DNA of 64,000 nucleotides, taken from assembly GCF_008704555.1 (NCBI RefSeq), contig NZ_CP023702.1, positions 6,238,001 to 6,302,000 of the forward strand, written 5' to 3'. This document shows, one piece after another, positions 33,920 through 45,160 of the stretch. The notes beneath the pieces are model-generated. The model saw only the letters and a list, made by a program, of their open reading frames with translations, did not search any database and was not told the origin of the DNA. The DNA is from Streptomyces nitrosporeus (GTDB lineage: Bacteria; Actinomycetota; Actinomycetes; Streptomycetales; Streptomycetaceae). The stretch's first letter is position 1; each line of letters opens with the position of its first letter. The position numbers and the translations under genes were made by a program.

Positions 33920-36100
33920 ATGTCCCACGATTCCCGTACCGCCCTGCGTATCTGTCCGCTCTGCGAAGCCACCTGCGGGCTCACCCTCACCATCGAGGGC
34001 ACCACCGTCACCGGTGCGCGCGGCGACCGCGACGACGTCTTCAGCCGGGGCTTCATCTGCCCCAAGGGCGCTTCCTTCGGCGGACTCGACAACGACCCCG
34101 ACCGGCTGCGCACCCCGCTCGTCCGCGTGGACGGCGTCCTGCGCGAGGCGAGCTGGGACGAGGCGTTCGAGACGATCGCCGCCCGGATACCGCCCCTGGC
34201 CGAGGAGCACGGCGCACAGGCGGTCGGCGTCTACCTGGGCAACCCCAACGTGCACACCGTGGCGGGGGCCCTCTACCCGCCGCTGCTGCTGGCCGCCCTC
34301 GGCACCCGCAACGTCTTCACGGCCAGCACCCTGGACCAGATGCCCAAGCACGTCTCCAGCGGACTGCTCTACGGCGACGCCCAGGCCATCCCCGTACCCG
34401 ACCTCGACCGCACCGCCCATCTGCTGCTGATCGGCGCCAACCCCCTGGAGTCCAACGGCAGTCTCTGCACCGCCCCCGACTTCCCCGGCAAGCTCAAGGC
34501 GCTGCGCCGGCGCGGCGGCACCCTCACCGTCGTCGACCCGCGGCGCACCCGCACCGCGCGCCTCGCCGACCGGCACGTCGCCGTCCGGCCCGGCACCGAC
34601 GCGCTGCTGCTCGCCGCGCTCGTCCAGGTCCTGATCGAGGAGAAACTCGACGAGCCCGGAGCACTCGCCGGACACCTCGACGGATACGGCGAACTGGCCG
34701 ACGCCGTCGCAGACTTCACCCCCGAAGCGGTGGCCGCCGCCTGCGGCACCGACCCGGACACCATCCGGGGGACCGCCCGCGAACTGGCCGCGGCCCCCTG
34801 TGCCGCCGTCTACGGCCGGATCGGCAGCTGCACCGTCGAACACGGCACCCTGGCCAGCTGGCTCGTCGACGTGCTCAACATCCTCACCGGCAACCTCGAC
34901 CGGCCCGGCGGCGCGCTCTTCCCGCTCTCCGCGACCGCCCGCGCCCCCCGCCCCGCAGGCCCCGGCAAGGGCTTCGCCCTCGGCCGCTGGCGCAGCCGCG
35001 TCTCCGGGCACCCCGAGGCCAAGGGGGAACTGCCCACCGCCGCGCTCGCCGAGGAGATCGAGACCCCCGGGCAGGGCAGGATCCGCGCCCTGATCGTCGT
35101 GGCGGGCAACCCGGTGCTCTCGGCACCCGACGGGGACCGGCTGGAAAGGGCGCTCGCGGAGCACCTCGACTTCATGGTCTGCGTCGACCCCTACCTGGGC
35201 GAGACCTCCCGGCACGCCGATGTCGTCCTGCCCCCGCCGCCGCCCTCGCGGAGCGCCCACTTCGACTTCGCGCTGAACTCCCTCGCCGTGCGCAACCAGG
35301 TCCGCTACAGCCCGCCCGCCGTGCCCCTCCAGGACGGGGAGAAGGACGAGAGCGAGATCCTCGCCCGGCTCGTCCTCGCCGTCGGCGGTGTCCACGACGC
35401 GCCCCCCGGCGCCGTCGACGACGCGGCCGTCGCCGACGCGCTCGCCCGGGCGGGCGCCCCCGCCTCGCTCGCCGGCGAACTGACCGGCCGCACCGGAGCC
35501 GAACGGCGCCTCGACCTGATGCTGCGCCTGGGCCCCTACGGCCTCACCCTGGAACAGCTCCTCGCCCACCCCCACGGCATCGACCTCGGACCGCTGGAGC
35601 CCCGCGTACCGCAGCTGCTGAAGACCCGCAGCGGGCGTATCGAGCTGTTCCCCGCACCGATCGCCGCCGACCTGCCCCGGCTCCGGGAGGCCCTCGGCAC
35701 CCGCCCCGCCGGACTCGTCCTCGTGGGCCGCCGCCATCTGCGCTCCAACAACAGCTGGATGCACAACATCGCCTCACTGCGCGGCGGTTCCAACGTCTGC
35801 ACCCTGCAGATACACCCCGAGGACGCGGCCCGCGCCGGACTCGCCGACGGCGACCGGGCCAGGATCACCGCGGCGGGCGGCACCGTCGAGGCCCCGGCCG
35901 AACTCACCGACTCCGTACGCCCCGGGGTGGTGAGCCTGCCGCACGGCTGGGGACACGGCCGGCCGGGCACCCGGCTGTCCGTCGCCGCGAGGGAACCGGG
36001 CGTCAACGTGAACCAGCTGCTGGACGGCACCCTGCTGGACCCGCTCTCCGGCACCGCCGTGCTCAACGCCGTACCCGTGACCGTCACCCCGTCGGCCTGA
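33920..36100 (+). CDS. Molybdopterin oxidoreductase family protein
   Basis: 726 aa; ATG with GGGGAGGG 4 nt upstream. The N-terminal [4Fe-4S] motif C-x2-C-x3-C (CPLCEATC) and a fourth Cys (FICPKGA) are followed by the bis-MGD-binding domains. Typical segments are LLIGANPLESN, VDPRRTRTA, IVVAGNPVLSAP and the C-terminal RSNNSWMHN and PHGWGHG. This is the formate dehydrogenase/nitrate reductase superfamily. It is probably a cytosolic oxidoreductase needing a separate electron partner, none of which is adjacent. Substrate unknown. Confidence 0.9.
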   Translation: MSHDSRTALRICPLCEATCGLTLTIEGTTVTGARGDRDDVFSRGFICPKGASFGGLDNDPDRLRTPLVRVDGVLREASWDEAFETIAARIPPLAEEHGAQAVGVYLGNPNVHTVAGALYPPLLLAALGTRNVFTASTLDQMPKHVSSGLLYGDAQAIPVPDLDRTAHLLLIGANPLESNGSLCTAPDFPGKLKALRRRGGTLTVVDPRRTRTARLADRHVAVRPGTDALLLAALVQVLIEEKLDEPGALAGHLDGYGELADAVADFTPEAVAAACGTDPDTIRGTARELAAAPCAAVYGRIGSCTVEHGTLASWLVDVLNILTGNLDRPGGALFPLSATARAPRPAGPGKGFALGRWRSRVSGHPEAKGELPTAALAEEIETPGQGRIRALIVVAGNPVLSAPDGDRLERALAEHLDFMVCVDPYLGETSRHADVVLPPPPPSRSAHFDFALNSLAVRNQVRYSPPAVPLQDGEKDESEILARLVLAVGGVHDAPPGAVDDAAVADALARAGAPASLAGELTGRTGAERRLDLMLRLGPYGLTLEQLLAHPHGIDLGPLEPRVPQLLKTRSGRIELFPAPIAADLPRLREALGTRPAGLVLVGRRHLRSNNSWMHNIASLRGGSNVCTLQIHPEDAARAGLADGDRARITAAGGTVEAPAELTDSVRPGVVSLPHGWGHGRPGTRLSVAAREPGVNVNQLLDGTLLDPLSGTAVLNAVPVTVTPSA

Positions 36101-36181
36101 CGCGCCCGTACGCCCCAGGGTGCTCCGGAGGGCGGGGGAGTCCCGCGTGACCTGTGTCTCCAGCCATTCCCTGGCGCCGAA

Positions 36182-36200
36182 AAACTAACAGCGCTAGTTT
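36182..36200 (+). promoter_or_regulatory. TetR-type operator, shared box copy 1
   Basis: AAACTAACAGCGCTAGTTT, a 19-bp palindromic element about 100 bp upstream of the aldehyde dehydrogenase. It matches the element at 52980-52998 at 16 of 19 positions. Confidence 0.7.
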
Positions 36201-36302
36201 GGGGCGGGGCGGCGAACCGCCCGTACGGCGACCGCCGGTACGGTGCCCGCCCGCACGGCACACGGCTTCGGCGGCAGCACAGCGAGTCCGGGAGGAACAG
36301 CC

Positions 36303-37697
36303 ATGAAGGCGCATGACGGGATGTACATCGGCGGCCGGTGGCGGCCCGCGTCCGGACCGGACACGATCGCGGTCGTGAACCCGGCCGACGAGGAGGTCAT
36401 CGGCCACGTGCCGGCGGGCACCGCCGAGGACGTCGACGCCGCGGTACGCGCCGCACGCGCCGCGTTCCCGGGCTGGGCGGCGACCCCGCCCGCCGAGCGC
36501 GCCGCGCTGATCGGGGCGCTGCGCGACGTACTGGCCGCCCGCAAGGACGAGATCGCCCGGACCGTCACCGCGGAGCTGGGCTCCCCGCTGCCGCTGTCGC
36601 AGGCGGTGCACGCCGGTGTCCCGGTCCTGGTCGCGGGTTCCTACGCCGAGCTGGCGGCCTCGTACCCCTTCGAGGAGAAGCTGGGCAACTCCACCGTCCT
36701 GCTGGAGCCCGTCGGCGTGGTCGGCGCGATCACCCCCTGGAACTACCCGCTCCACCAGATCGTCGCCAAGGTGGCCCCGGCCCTCGCCGCCGGCTGCACC
36801 GTCGTCCTCAAGCCCGCCGAGGACACCCCCCTCACCGCACAGCTCTTCGCCGAGGCGGTCCACGAGGCGGGGCTCCCCGGAGGGGTCTTCAACCTGGTGA
36901 CCGGCGTCGGGACGGTCGCCGGACAGGCCCTGGCCGGGCACGAGGACGTCGACCTGGTGTCCTTCACCGGCTCCACGGCCGTCGGCAGGCAGATCGGCGC
37001 CACGGCGGGCGCGGCCGTCAAGCGCGTCGCCCTGGAACTCGGCGGCAAGTCCGCCAACGTCATCCTGCCCGGCGCCGACCTCGCCAGGGCCGTCAACGTC
37101 GGCGTCGCCAACGTGATGTCCAACTCCGGTCAGACGTGCAGCGCCTGGACCCGGATGCTGGTCGACGCCGAACGGTACGAGGAAGCCGTCTCCCTCGCGG
37201 CCACCGCCGTCGCCAAGTACGTCCCCGGCGAGCGCGTCGGCCCCCTCGTCAACGCCAAGCAGCAGGCCAGGGTGCGGGACTACATCACCAAGGGCATCGA
37301 GGAGGGGGCCCGCCTCGTCGCCGGCGGCCCCGAGGCCCCCGGGGAGCGGGGCTACTACGTCAGCCCCACCGTCTTCGCCGACGTCACCCCGGACATGACC
37401 ATCGCCCAGGAGGAGATCTTCGGCCCGGTGCTCTCCATCCTCCGCTACGAGGACGCGGACGACGCCCTGCGCATCGCCAACGACACCGTGTACGGTCTCG
37501 CCGGAGCCGTCTGGGCCGCCGACGACGAGACGGCGGCGGCCTTCGCCCGCCGTATGGACACCGGCCAGGTCGACATCAACGGCGGCCGCTTCAACCCGCT
37601 GGCGCCCTTCGGCGGTTACAAGCAGTCGGGCGTGGGGCGGGAGCTGGGCCCGCACGGCCTGAGCGAGTACCTCCAGACCAAGTCCCTCCAGTTCTGA
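36303..37697 (+). CDS. Aldehyde dehydrogenase (NAD(P)-dependent)
   Basis: 464 aa. Motifs: TPWNYPL near residue 143, KPAEDTPL, FTGSTAVG, catalytic Glu in LELGGKS and nucleophile Cys in NSGQTCSAWTR, EEIFGPVLS. Oxidises an aldehyde to the acid (or CoA-independent equivalent). GGGAGG precedes the ATG. Forms an operon with the alcohol dehydrogenase 45 bp downstream. Together they would convert an alcohol to an acid, controlled by the TetR-type box at 36182. Confidence 0.93.
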   Translation: MKAHDGMYIGGRWRPASGPDTIAVVNPADEEVIGHVPAGTAEDVDAAVRAARAAFPGWAATPPAERAALIGALRDVLAARKDEIARTVTAELGSPLPLSQAVHAGVPVLVAGSYAELAASYPFEEKLGNSTVLLEPVGVVGAITPWNYPLHQIVAKVAPALAAGCTVVLKPAEDTPLTAQLFAEAVHEAGLPGGVFNLVTGVGTVAGQALAGHEDVDLVSFTGSTAVGRQIGATAGAAVKRVALELGGKSANVILPGADLARAVNVGVANVMSNSGQTCSAWTRMLVDAERYEEAVSLAATAVAKYVPGERVGPLVNAKQQARVRDYITKGIEEGARLVAGGPEAPGERGYYVSPTVFADVTPDMTIAQEEIFGPVLSILRYEDADDALRIANDTVYGLAGAVWAADDETAAAFARRMDTGQVDINGGRFNPLAPFGGYKQSGVGRELGPHGLSEYLQTKSLQF

Positions 37698-37742
37698 GCC
37701 ACCCGACCGACCGATCCGAGCCCCCGACCGAGGAGTCCCTTC

Positions 37743-38822
37743 GTGGTCCGCGCCGCTGTCCTGCCCGCCGTCGGAGCTCCACTGGAGATCACCGACATCG
37801 AACTGCCGGAGCCCGGACCCGGCCAGGTGAGCGTCTCCCTCGCCGCCGCCGGGGTCTGCCACTCCGACCTGTCGCTCACCAACGGCACCATGCGCCTGCC
37901 CGTCCCCGCGGTACTGGGCCACGAGGGCGCCGGCACGGTGCTCGCCGTCGGCGAGGGCGTCACCCACGTCGGCGTGGGCGACCCCGTCGTCCTCAACTGG
38001 GCGCCCTCCTGCGGATCCTGCTTCCACTGCGGGATCGGCGAGGTCTGGCTCTGCGCCGACGCGCTCAAGGGCGCGGCGAACATCCACGCCCGTACCGCCG
38101 ACGGCACCGAGCTCCACCCCGGGCTGAACGTCGCCGCCTTCGCCCAGGAGACGGTCGTCGCCGCCAACTGCGTGCTGCCCGCCCCGGCCGGCATCCCGCT
38201 CACCGACGCCGCCCTGCTCGGCTGCGCCGTACTCACCGGCTACGGGGCCGTCCACCACTCCGCCCGGGTACGGGAGGGCGAGAGCGTGGTCGTCCTCGGC
38301 ATCGGCGGGGTCGGCCTCGCGGTGCTCCAGGCGGCCCGCATCGCCGGCGCGTCGAAGATCATCGCGGTCGACGTCTCACCGGAGAAGGAGGAACTGGCCC
38401 GCCTGGCCGGTGCCACCGAGTACGTCGTCGCCTCCGACACCACCCCGCGCGCGATCCGCAAGCTGACCGGCGGCCAGGGTGCGGACGTCGCCGTGGAGTG
38501 CGTCGGACGGCCCGCCACCATCCGGGGGGCCTGGGAGTCCACCCGCCGGGGCGGCCGCACCACGGTCGTCGGCATCGGCGGCAAGGACCAGGTGGTCACC
38601 TTCAACGCCCTGGAGATCTTCCACTGGGGCCGCTCGCTGACCGGCTGCGTGTACGGCAACAGCGACCCGGCGCGTGACCTGCCCGAACTGGCCGAGCACA
38701 TCAGGGCCGGACGGTTCGACCTGTCGATGATGGTCACCGAACGCATCGGGCTGGACGGCATCCCCGCCGCGTTCGACAACATGGTCGCGGGCAAGGGCGG
38801 GCGCGCGCTGGTCGTGTTCTAG
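37743..38822 (+). CDS. Zinc-dependent alcohol dehydrogenase (MDR superfamily)
   Basis: 359 aa, GTG start with GAGGAG 7 nt upstream. Catalytic zinc residues in GVCHSD and GHEGAG, structural zinc cysteines in CGSCFHCGIGEVWLC (four Cys), and cofactor motif GIGGVGLA. This is the class III-like/AdhX type of medium-chain dehydrogenase. Operon with the preceding aldehyde dehydrogenase. Confidence 0.93.
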   Translation: MVRAAVLPAVGAPLEITDIELPEPGPGQVSVSLAAAGVCHSDLSLTNGTMRLPVPAVLGHEGAGTVLAVGEGVTHVGVGDPVVLNWAPSCGSCFHCGIGEVWLCADALKGAANIHARTADGTELHPGLNVAAFAQETVVAANCVLPAPAGIPLTDAALLGCAVLTGYGAVHHSARVREGESVVVLGIGGVGLAVLQAARIAGASKIIAVDVSPEKEELARLAGATEYVVASDTTPRAIRKLTGGQGADVAVECVGRPATIRGAWESTRRGGRTTVVGIGGKDQVVTFNALEIFHWGRSLTGCVYGNSDPARDLPELAEHIRAGRFDLSMMVTERIGLDGIPAAFDNMVAGKGGRALVVF

Positions 38823-38832
38823 CCGGATTCTC

Positions 38833-38875
38833 CGGCCTGCGCGGCGGGGCGTACGGTGCCCCGCCGCGCAGGCCG
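38833..38875. terminator. Terminator hairpin, first of a pair
   Basis: 18-bp perfect stem (38833-38850 with 38858-38875), 7-nt loop, 10 bp after the alcohol dehydrogenase stop. Confidence 0.8.
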
Positions 38876-38922
38876 CCCCGGTCGCCCTCGTGCGACGGGC
38901 CGCCGCACGAGGGCGACCGGGG
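38876..38922. terminator. Terminator hairpin, second of a pair
   Basis: 19-bp perfect stem (38876-38894 with 38904-38922), 9-nt loop, abutting the first hairpin and 8 bp before the stop of the convergent nuclease-family gene. Confidence 0.8.
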
Positions 38923-38930
38923 CGGGGGAA

Positions 38931-39875
38931 TCAGCCGACGGTCACCGTGCCGACGACGATCCGGTGGTCCGAGCAGGCCGCGACGCCCGTGCAGGACGTC
39001 GAGATGGCGAGCGAGTCCCCGCTGTACGGCCCGGCCAGCGCGCTCTCCCGGACGAAGATGAGGTCGATCTTCGCGTTGCCCCCGCAGGGCGGGGCCGCCC
39101 CGGGGGTGCCCTGCGCCGTCCACTCCCCGTAGCCGGGGCAGTGGGCCGGGTCGTTGTCGTCGAGCTCCCGGTACGCACCGGTGTTGTCGCTGTTGGCCGG
39201 GACGTCGAGACTCGGCGCGTAGTAGGAGTTCAGCCGTCCGTAGTGCGGCTGGGCGTTGAAGTCGCCCGCGGTCAGGACCGTCCCGCCGGCGGCGTGGTAG
39301 TCCTCCAGCTTCTGCCGCACAGCCTCCAGCTGGGCCACGTTGAACGACTGGTTCGTGGTGATGTGCGTCGTGCAGAACCGGTGCCCGGTCCCGTCGGCCA
39401 GCGGCGCGCACAGCAGGTTGCGCTTCTCGGCCGTGCCGTCGTCCGGCAGCGCGAACCGGTCCGCCGTGCCCAGCGGCCGCTTGCTGAACAGCGCGTTGCC
39501 GAACGCCTCGCCGCCGCACACCGAGGCGTTGCCGGCCTGGCGGCTCGGCTCGAAGCGGGCGAAGTTCTGCGGGTCCGCCGGCCAGCCCTTGGCACGCAGC
39601 TCGTTCACGAGCGCGCTGTACTGCCCCTGGCACAGCTCGTTGAACGCGGCGAAGTCCGCCCCCCGGTTCACGATCGAGGCGGCCGCCTGCACGACCATGC
39701 CGTCGGTCGTGGAACCGCCGTGGATGGTGTTCCCCGCCACGTTCCACTGCCACACCGTGTAGGTGCGAGGCGCCGCCGCCCCGGCCTCTGCCGCCGTCGC
39801 CGGCAGCAACACCGCCGCCAGCGCCCCCGCGAGCGCGAGGCGGACGCCGCCCCACCGGATGCCGTGAAGTCCCAT
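38931..39875 (-). CDS. Secreted endonuclease/exonuclease/phosphatase family protein
   Basis: 314 aa. A signal peptide (to about AEAGA, residue 33) is followed by the EEP fold: QWNVAGN, FNELCQGQ (metal Glu), THITTNQS, GDFNAQP and the terminal SDHRIVVG. Several Cys suggest extracellular disulfides. Likely a Mg-dependent phosphodiesterase acting on nucleic acid or phospholipid outside the cell; substrate not determinable. The ATG has GGGAGGGGAA 6-9 nt upstream. Confidence 0.88.
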   Translation of the reverse strand: MGLHGIRWGGVRLALAGALAAVLLPATAAEAGAAAPRTYTVWQWNVAGNTIHGGSTTDGMVVQAAASIVNRGADFAAFNELCQGQYSALVNELRAKGWPADPQNFARFEPSRQAGNASVCGGEAFGNALFSKRPLGTADRFALPDDGTAEKRNLLCAPLADGTGHRFCTTHITTNQSFNVAQLEAVRQKLEDYHAAGGTVLTAGDFNAQPHYGRLNSYYAPSLDVPANSDNTGAYRELDDNDPAHCPGYGEWTAQGTPGAAPPCGGNAKIDLIFVRESALAGPYSGDSLAISTSCTGVAACSDHRIVVGTVTVG

Positions 39876-40141
39876 CGCCGATTCCCCTCCCTGGACCGGC
39901 CGCGTGTCCGGCGGCCGGGTACCGCGCTGCGTCGGTACGAGGGTGATCCTAAACAGGGCCGGAAGCGGGGCGCGTCCCCTCGTCCGGCGGTTCTCCCGGA
40001 CGGTCCTCGCGCTGCCGTGCGGTGACGGTGCGGGACGGGAAGCCCGGCTGCGGGAGTGCCGGGCTTCCCGCGCGTCCTTCCCGCTCCGTCCGGCGGCCCG
40101 GAGGCGTGGCCCCCGGACCGTCCCGCTTCCGGGGCCGTCGC

Positions 40142-42400
<2,259 letters not shown>

Positions 42401-42441
42401 GGGGGAAGCCCTTTCGGCTCGGAGGAAGGAAGCGACGAGGT

Positions 42442-42459
42442 CCGCCGGACGTCCGGCGG
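42442..42459. promoter_or_regulatory. Perfect 18-bp palindrome upstream of katG
   Basis: CCGCCGGAC followed directly by GTCCGGCGG, 41 bp before the katG ATG on the minus strand. Possible repressor site or leader structure; regulator unknown. Confidence 0.45.
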
Positions 42460-42467
42460 GATGTCCC

Positions 42468-42503
42468 TCCGCGGCCCGGGAGGGGAGGGACGCGGGCCGC
42501 GGA
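42468..42503 (-). terminator. Terminator of the sulfite-oxidase-like operon
   Basis: 11-bp perfect stem TCCGCGGCCCG/CGGGCCGCGGA with a 14-nt loop, about 40 bp after the DUF6510 stop. Confidence 0.6.
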
Positions 42504-42545
42504 CGCGAAGGCCCGGGCGCCCGCGGAGCTCCACGACGGGCGTCG

Positions 42546-42815
42546 TCAGGAGCGGGGGAAGCGGAAGGCGCCCTGGCCTCCGCCCATCTGGAGCCAGAGG
42601 TGCCCGGGCTGCTCGACCAGGCGCAGGGCCAGCGCCTCGCAGCCGGGGCAACGCCCCGTGAGCCCGGGTTCCGGTCCGTAGACGTGCAGTTGGGCGAGCG
42701 ATCCCGTGAGCCCGCAGCGCGGGCAGCGCCGCCAGGCGGTGGTCGGATCCACGGAGAGGATCTGCGACAAGGGGCCGGCGAGGGAGTTGCCGTCGAGGTG
42801 GGAGAGGGAGGTCAC
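42546..42815 (-). CDS. DUF6510 family zinc-ribbon-like small protein
   Basis: 89 aa from the GTG at 42815 (GGAGAACACC upstream; a start at 42842 is possible). SLSHLDGNSLAGPLSQIL at the N-terminus and two Cys pairs, CPRC and CPGC, that could bind zinc. Last gene of the operon with the ferredoxin reductase and molybdo-enzyme; possibly an accessory or electron-carrier subunit. Role unknown. Confidence 0.8.
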   Translation of the reverse strand: MTSLSHLDGNSLAGPLSQILSVDPTTAWRRCPRCGLTGSLAQLHVYGPEPGLTGRCPGCEALALRLVEQPGHLWLQMGGGQGAFRFPRS

Positions 42816-42860
42816 GGTGTTCTCCAGGGAGAGGCTGCGCACGGCAGCGGTGGGGGCGGG

Positions 42861-43571
42861 TCAGCCGAAGCGTTCGGTGCGGATGCGGTCGGGTGCGTGG
42901 CCGGCGGCGGACAGGAGACCGGCGGCGTGTTCCACGAAGCCGGTGGGCCCGCAGACGAAGCACAGGACCGGGAGGCGGCCGGCCCCCTCGGGCGGCAGCA
43001 GGTCACCGGCACCGATGTGTCCGGGCGGCCGGGAGGAGCCCGGTGGCGCCTGCCGGGTGTAGAGGATCCGGGAGGCGGCGGCCGCGCCGGTGCCGGTGGT
43101 GAGTTCCTCGCGGTACCAGACCTGGCCGGGATCGCGGACCGAGTAGACCAGTCGCATCGGAGCCCGGGATCCTTCGAGGCGGTGGGACCGGACCATGCCC
43201 ATCAGGGGCACGATGCCGCAGCCTCCCGCCACCAGCAGGACCGGATCCTCCTGCCCGGGCCGCCATACGAACCATCCGCCCAGCGGGCCCCTCACCTCGA
43301 CCTCGGCGCCCACCGGGAGTTCGTGTGCGAGGTAGGGGGAGACCTCACCGCCGGGTACGGTCTGCACACCCAGTTCGATCCCGGTCCCCCGCGCGGGTGC
43401 GGCGAGGGAGTAGCTGCGTACGGCCCGGTAGCCGTCGTCCGCGCTCAGCCGTACGTCCACGTGCTGGCCGGCGAGGTGTCCGGGCCACCCGGGGACGTCG
43501 AACAGGAGGGTGCGCCCTGTCCGGGACTGCTCCCGGCGTCCGACGAGGCGGGCGCTGTGCCACGCGCTCAT
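42861..43571 (-). CDS. Ferredoxin-NADP reductase-like FAD oxidoreductase
   Basis: 236 aa. FAD-binding RSYSLAAP, the NAD(P) segment LLVAGGCGIVPLMGM and terminal CGPTGFVE, the FNR fold without a fused ferredoxin. Starts 2 bp after the stop of the molybdo-enzyme gene, so it is very likely its electron-transfer partner. Confidence 0.9.
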   Translation of the reverse strand: MSAWHSARLVGRREQSRTGRTLLFDVPGWPGHLAGQHVDVRLSADDGYRAVRSYSLAAPARGTGIELGVQTVPGGEVSPYLAHELPVGAEVEVRGPLGGWFVWRPGQEDPVLLVAGGCGIVPLMGMVRSHRLEGSRAPMRLVYSVRDPGQVWYREELTTGTGAAAASRILYTRQAPPGSSRPPGHIGAGDLLPPEGAGRLPVLCFVCGPTGFVEHAAGLLSAAGHAPDRIRTERFG

Positions 43572-43573
43572 GG

Positions 43574-44173
43574 TCAGTCGCTCCAGGCCCGCTGCTCGCG
43601 CCAGGGGTCACCGTAGTTGTGGTAGCCGGCCGCCTCCCAGAAGCCCGGTTCGTCCTGGAGGGTCAGGCTGAGGCCGGTGACCCATTTCGCGGACTTCCAG
43701 AAGTACAGGTGGGGGACCAGGAGCCGTACGGGGCCGCCGTGCTCGGGCGACAGAGGGAAGCCGTCATAGGTGTGGACGAGCCACGCCTTGCCGCCCCGGA
43801 GGTCTTCGAGCGGCAGATTGGTGGTGTAGCCGCCCTCGCCGTGGGCGACGGCGAAGTCCGCCGTGGTCTCCACGCCGTCGAGGAAGGTGTCCACGGACAC
43901 GCCCCGCCACACGGTGTCGAACTTCGACCACCGTGTGACGCAGTGGATGTCGACGGTCACCTCCTCCTGAGGGAGCGACATCATCTCCTCCCAGTCCCAG
44001 CGGCGGGCCCGCCCCTGCTCCGCCGTGACGGTGAAGGACCAGTCCTCGGTGGGGACATGAGGCGTCGGGCCGGCCGAGAGGACGGGAAACGACTCGGTGG
44101 GGTACTGCCCCGGCGGCAGCCGCCCCTCGAAACGGTGCGTACGGCCGTGGAAGCCCGGAGAGAAATTGCTCAT
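43574..44173 (-). CDS. Sulfite oxidase-like molybdopterin enzyme (soluble, short)
   Basis: 199 aa, one oxidoreductase molybdopterin-binding domain (SUOX/MsrP fold) with the Mo-ligand Cys in DIHCVTRWSKFD and substrate-site segments HTYDGFPL and WKSAKW. No signal peptide. First gene of a three-gene operon with an FNR-type reductase and a DUF6510 protein, suggesting a cytosolic NAD(P)H-linked reductase or oxidase; substrate unknown. Confidence 0.9.
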   Translation of the reverse strand: MSNFSPGFHGRTHRFEGRLPPGQYPTESFPVLSAGPTPHVPTEDWSFTVTAEQGRARRWDWEEMMSLPQEEVTVDIHCVTRWSKFDTVWRGVSVDTFLDGVETTADFAVAHGEGGYTTNLPLEDLRGGKAWLVHTYDGFPLSPEHGGPVRLLVPHLYFWKSAKWVTGLSLTLQDEPGFWEAAGYHNYGDPWREQRAWSD

Positions 44174-44246
44174 GGCTGTGCGTCCGTCCTCGCGTTCTGG
44201 CCCCGCCGGGGACCGGCGGGGGAGGAAGAGGTCACGGGTGGCCCGT

Positions 44247-44275
44247 GCCCGTACCCGAGAGGTCCGGGTACGGGC
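44247..44275 (-). terminator. Terminator after the hydrolase gene
   Basis: 11-bp perfect stem GCCCGTACCCG/CGGGTACGGGC, 7-nt loop, located about 58 bp after the hydrolase stop. Confidence 0.65.
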
Positions 44276-44332
44276 CGGTGAACTCCCCCGGCCGCCCGCC
44301 TCCTCGGACGCGGCGACCGGCGCGGTGGTGTC

Positions 44333-45160
44333 TCAGACGGCGAGGAAGTCGAGGAGGTCGGTGTTGAACTTCTCTTTGTCGCCGGGGACGAGGGCGATGC
44401 CGTGGGAGCCGCCTTCGTAGACCTTGAGGGTGGCGTCCGGGATGATTTTCGCGGATTTGCGGCCGGTGGCGTCGATGGGGACGACCTGGTCGTCGTCGCC
44501 GTGCACCACCAGGGTCGGCACGTCGAACTTCTTCAGGTCTTCGTGGAAGTCGGTGGCGGCGAAGGCGTCGACGCAGTCGACGCCGCCTTCGATGGTCTGG
44601 GCCATGGCCATGTACCAGAAGGCGTCCTTGTTGCCCTGGGTGACCTTGTTGCCGTTCCGGTTGGCGCCGAAGAAGCCGACGGCGGTGTCCTTCCAGAACT
44701 GGGAGCGTTCGGCGAGGATGCCGTTCTTGATGTCGTCGAAGACGGACTGGGGGACGCCTTCGGGGTTGTCCGGGCCCTGGAGCATCAGCGGGGGGACCGC
44801 GGAGAGCAGGACGGCGGAGCGGATGCGGCTGGTGCCGTGGCGGCCGATGTAGCGGGCCAGTTCGCCGCCGCCCATGGAGTGGGCGACCAGGGTGACGTCC
44901 CTTAGGTCGAGGTGGGTGATGAGGTCGTTCAGGTCGTCGGCGAAGGTGTCGAAGTCGTATCCGTCGTAGACCGGGGTGGAGCGGCCGTGGCCGCGGCGGT
45001 CGTGGGCGATGCCGCGGAACCCGGCGTCGGCCACGGCCTTCAGCTGGTCCTGCCAGGCGTCGCCGTTGAGCGGCCAGCCGTGGATGAAGACCACGGGGCG
45101 CCCCTGGCCCCAGTCCTTGTAGAAGATCTCGACACCGTCACGCGTCGTACACACAGGCAT
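44333..45160 (-). CDS. Alpha/beta hydrolase, cofactor-free haloperoxidase (chloroperoxidase) type
   Basis: 275 aa from the ATG at 45160 with GAGAGGAG upstream. Signature HGWPLNGDAW, DRRGHGRS, nucleophile elbow AHSMGGGE, acid region VHGDDDQVVP and His in GGSHGIALV: a full Ser-Asp-His triad. Such proteins are called non-haem chloroperoxidases but are esterases/perhydrolases by mechanism. Codon bias is very strong, suggesting high expression. Cytosolic. Confidence 0.93.
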   Translation of the reverse strand: MPVCTTRDGVEIFYKDWGQGRPVVFIHGWPLNGDAWQDQLKAVADAGFRGIAHDRRGHGRSTPVYDGYDFDTFADDLNDLITHLDLRDVTLVAHSMGGGELARYIGRHGTSRIRSAVLLSAVPPLMLQGPDNPEGVPQSVFDDIKNGILAERSQFWKDTAVGFFGANRNGNKVTQGNKDAFWYMAMAQTIEGGVDCVDAFAATDFHEDLKKFDVPTLVVHGDDDQVVPIDATGRKSAKIIPDATLKVYEGGSHGIALVPGDKEKFNTDLLDFLAV

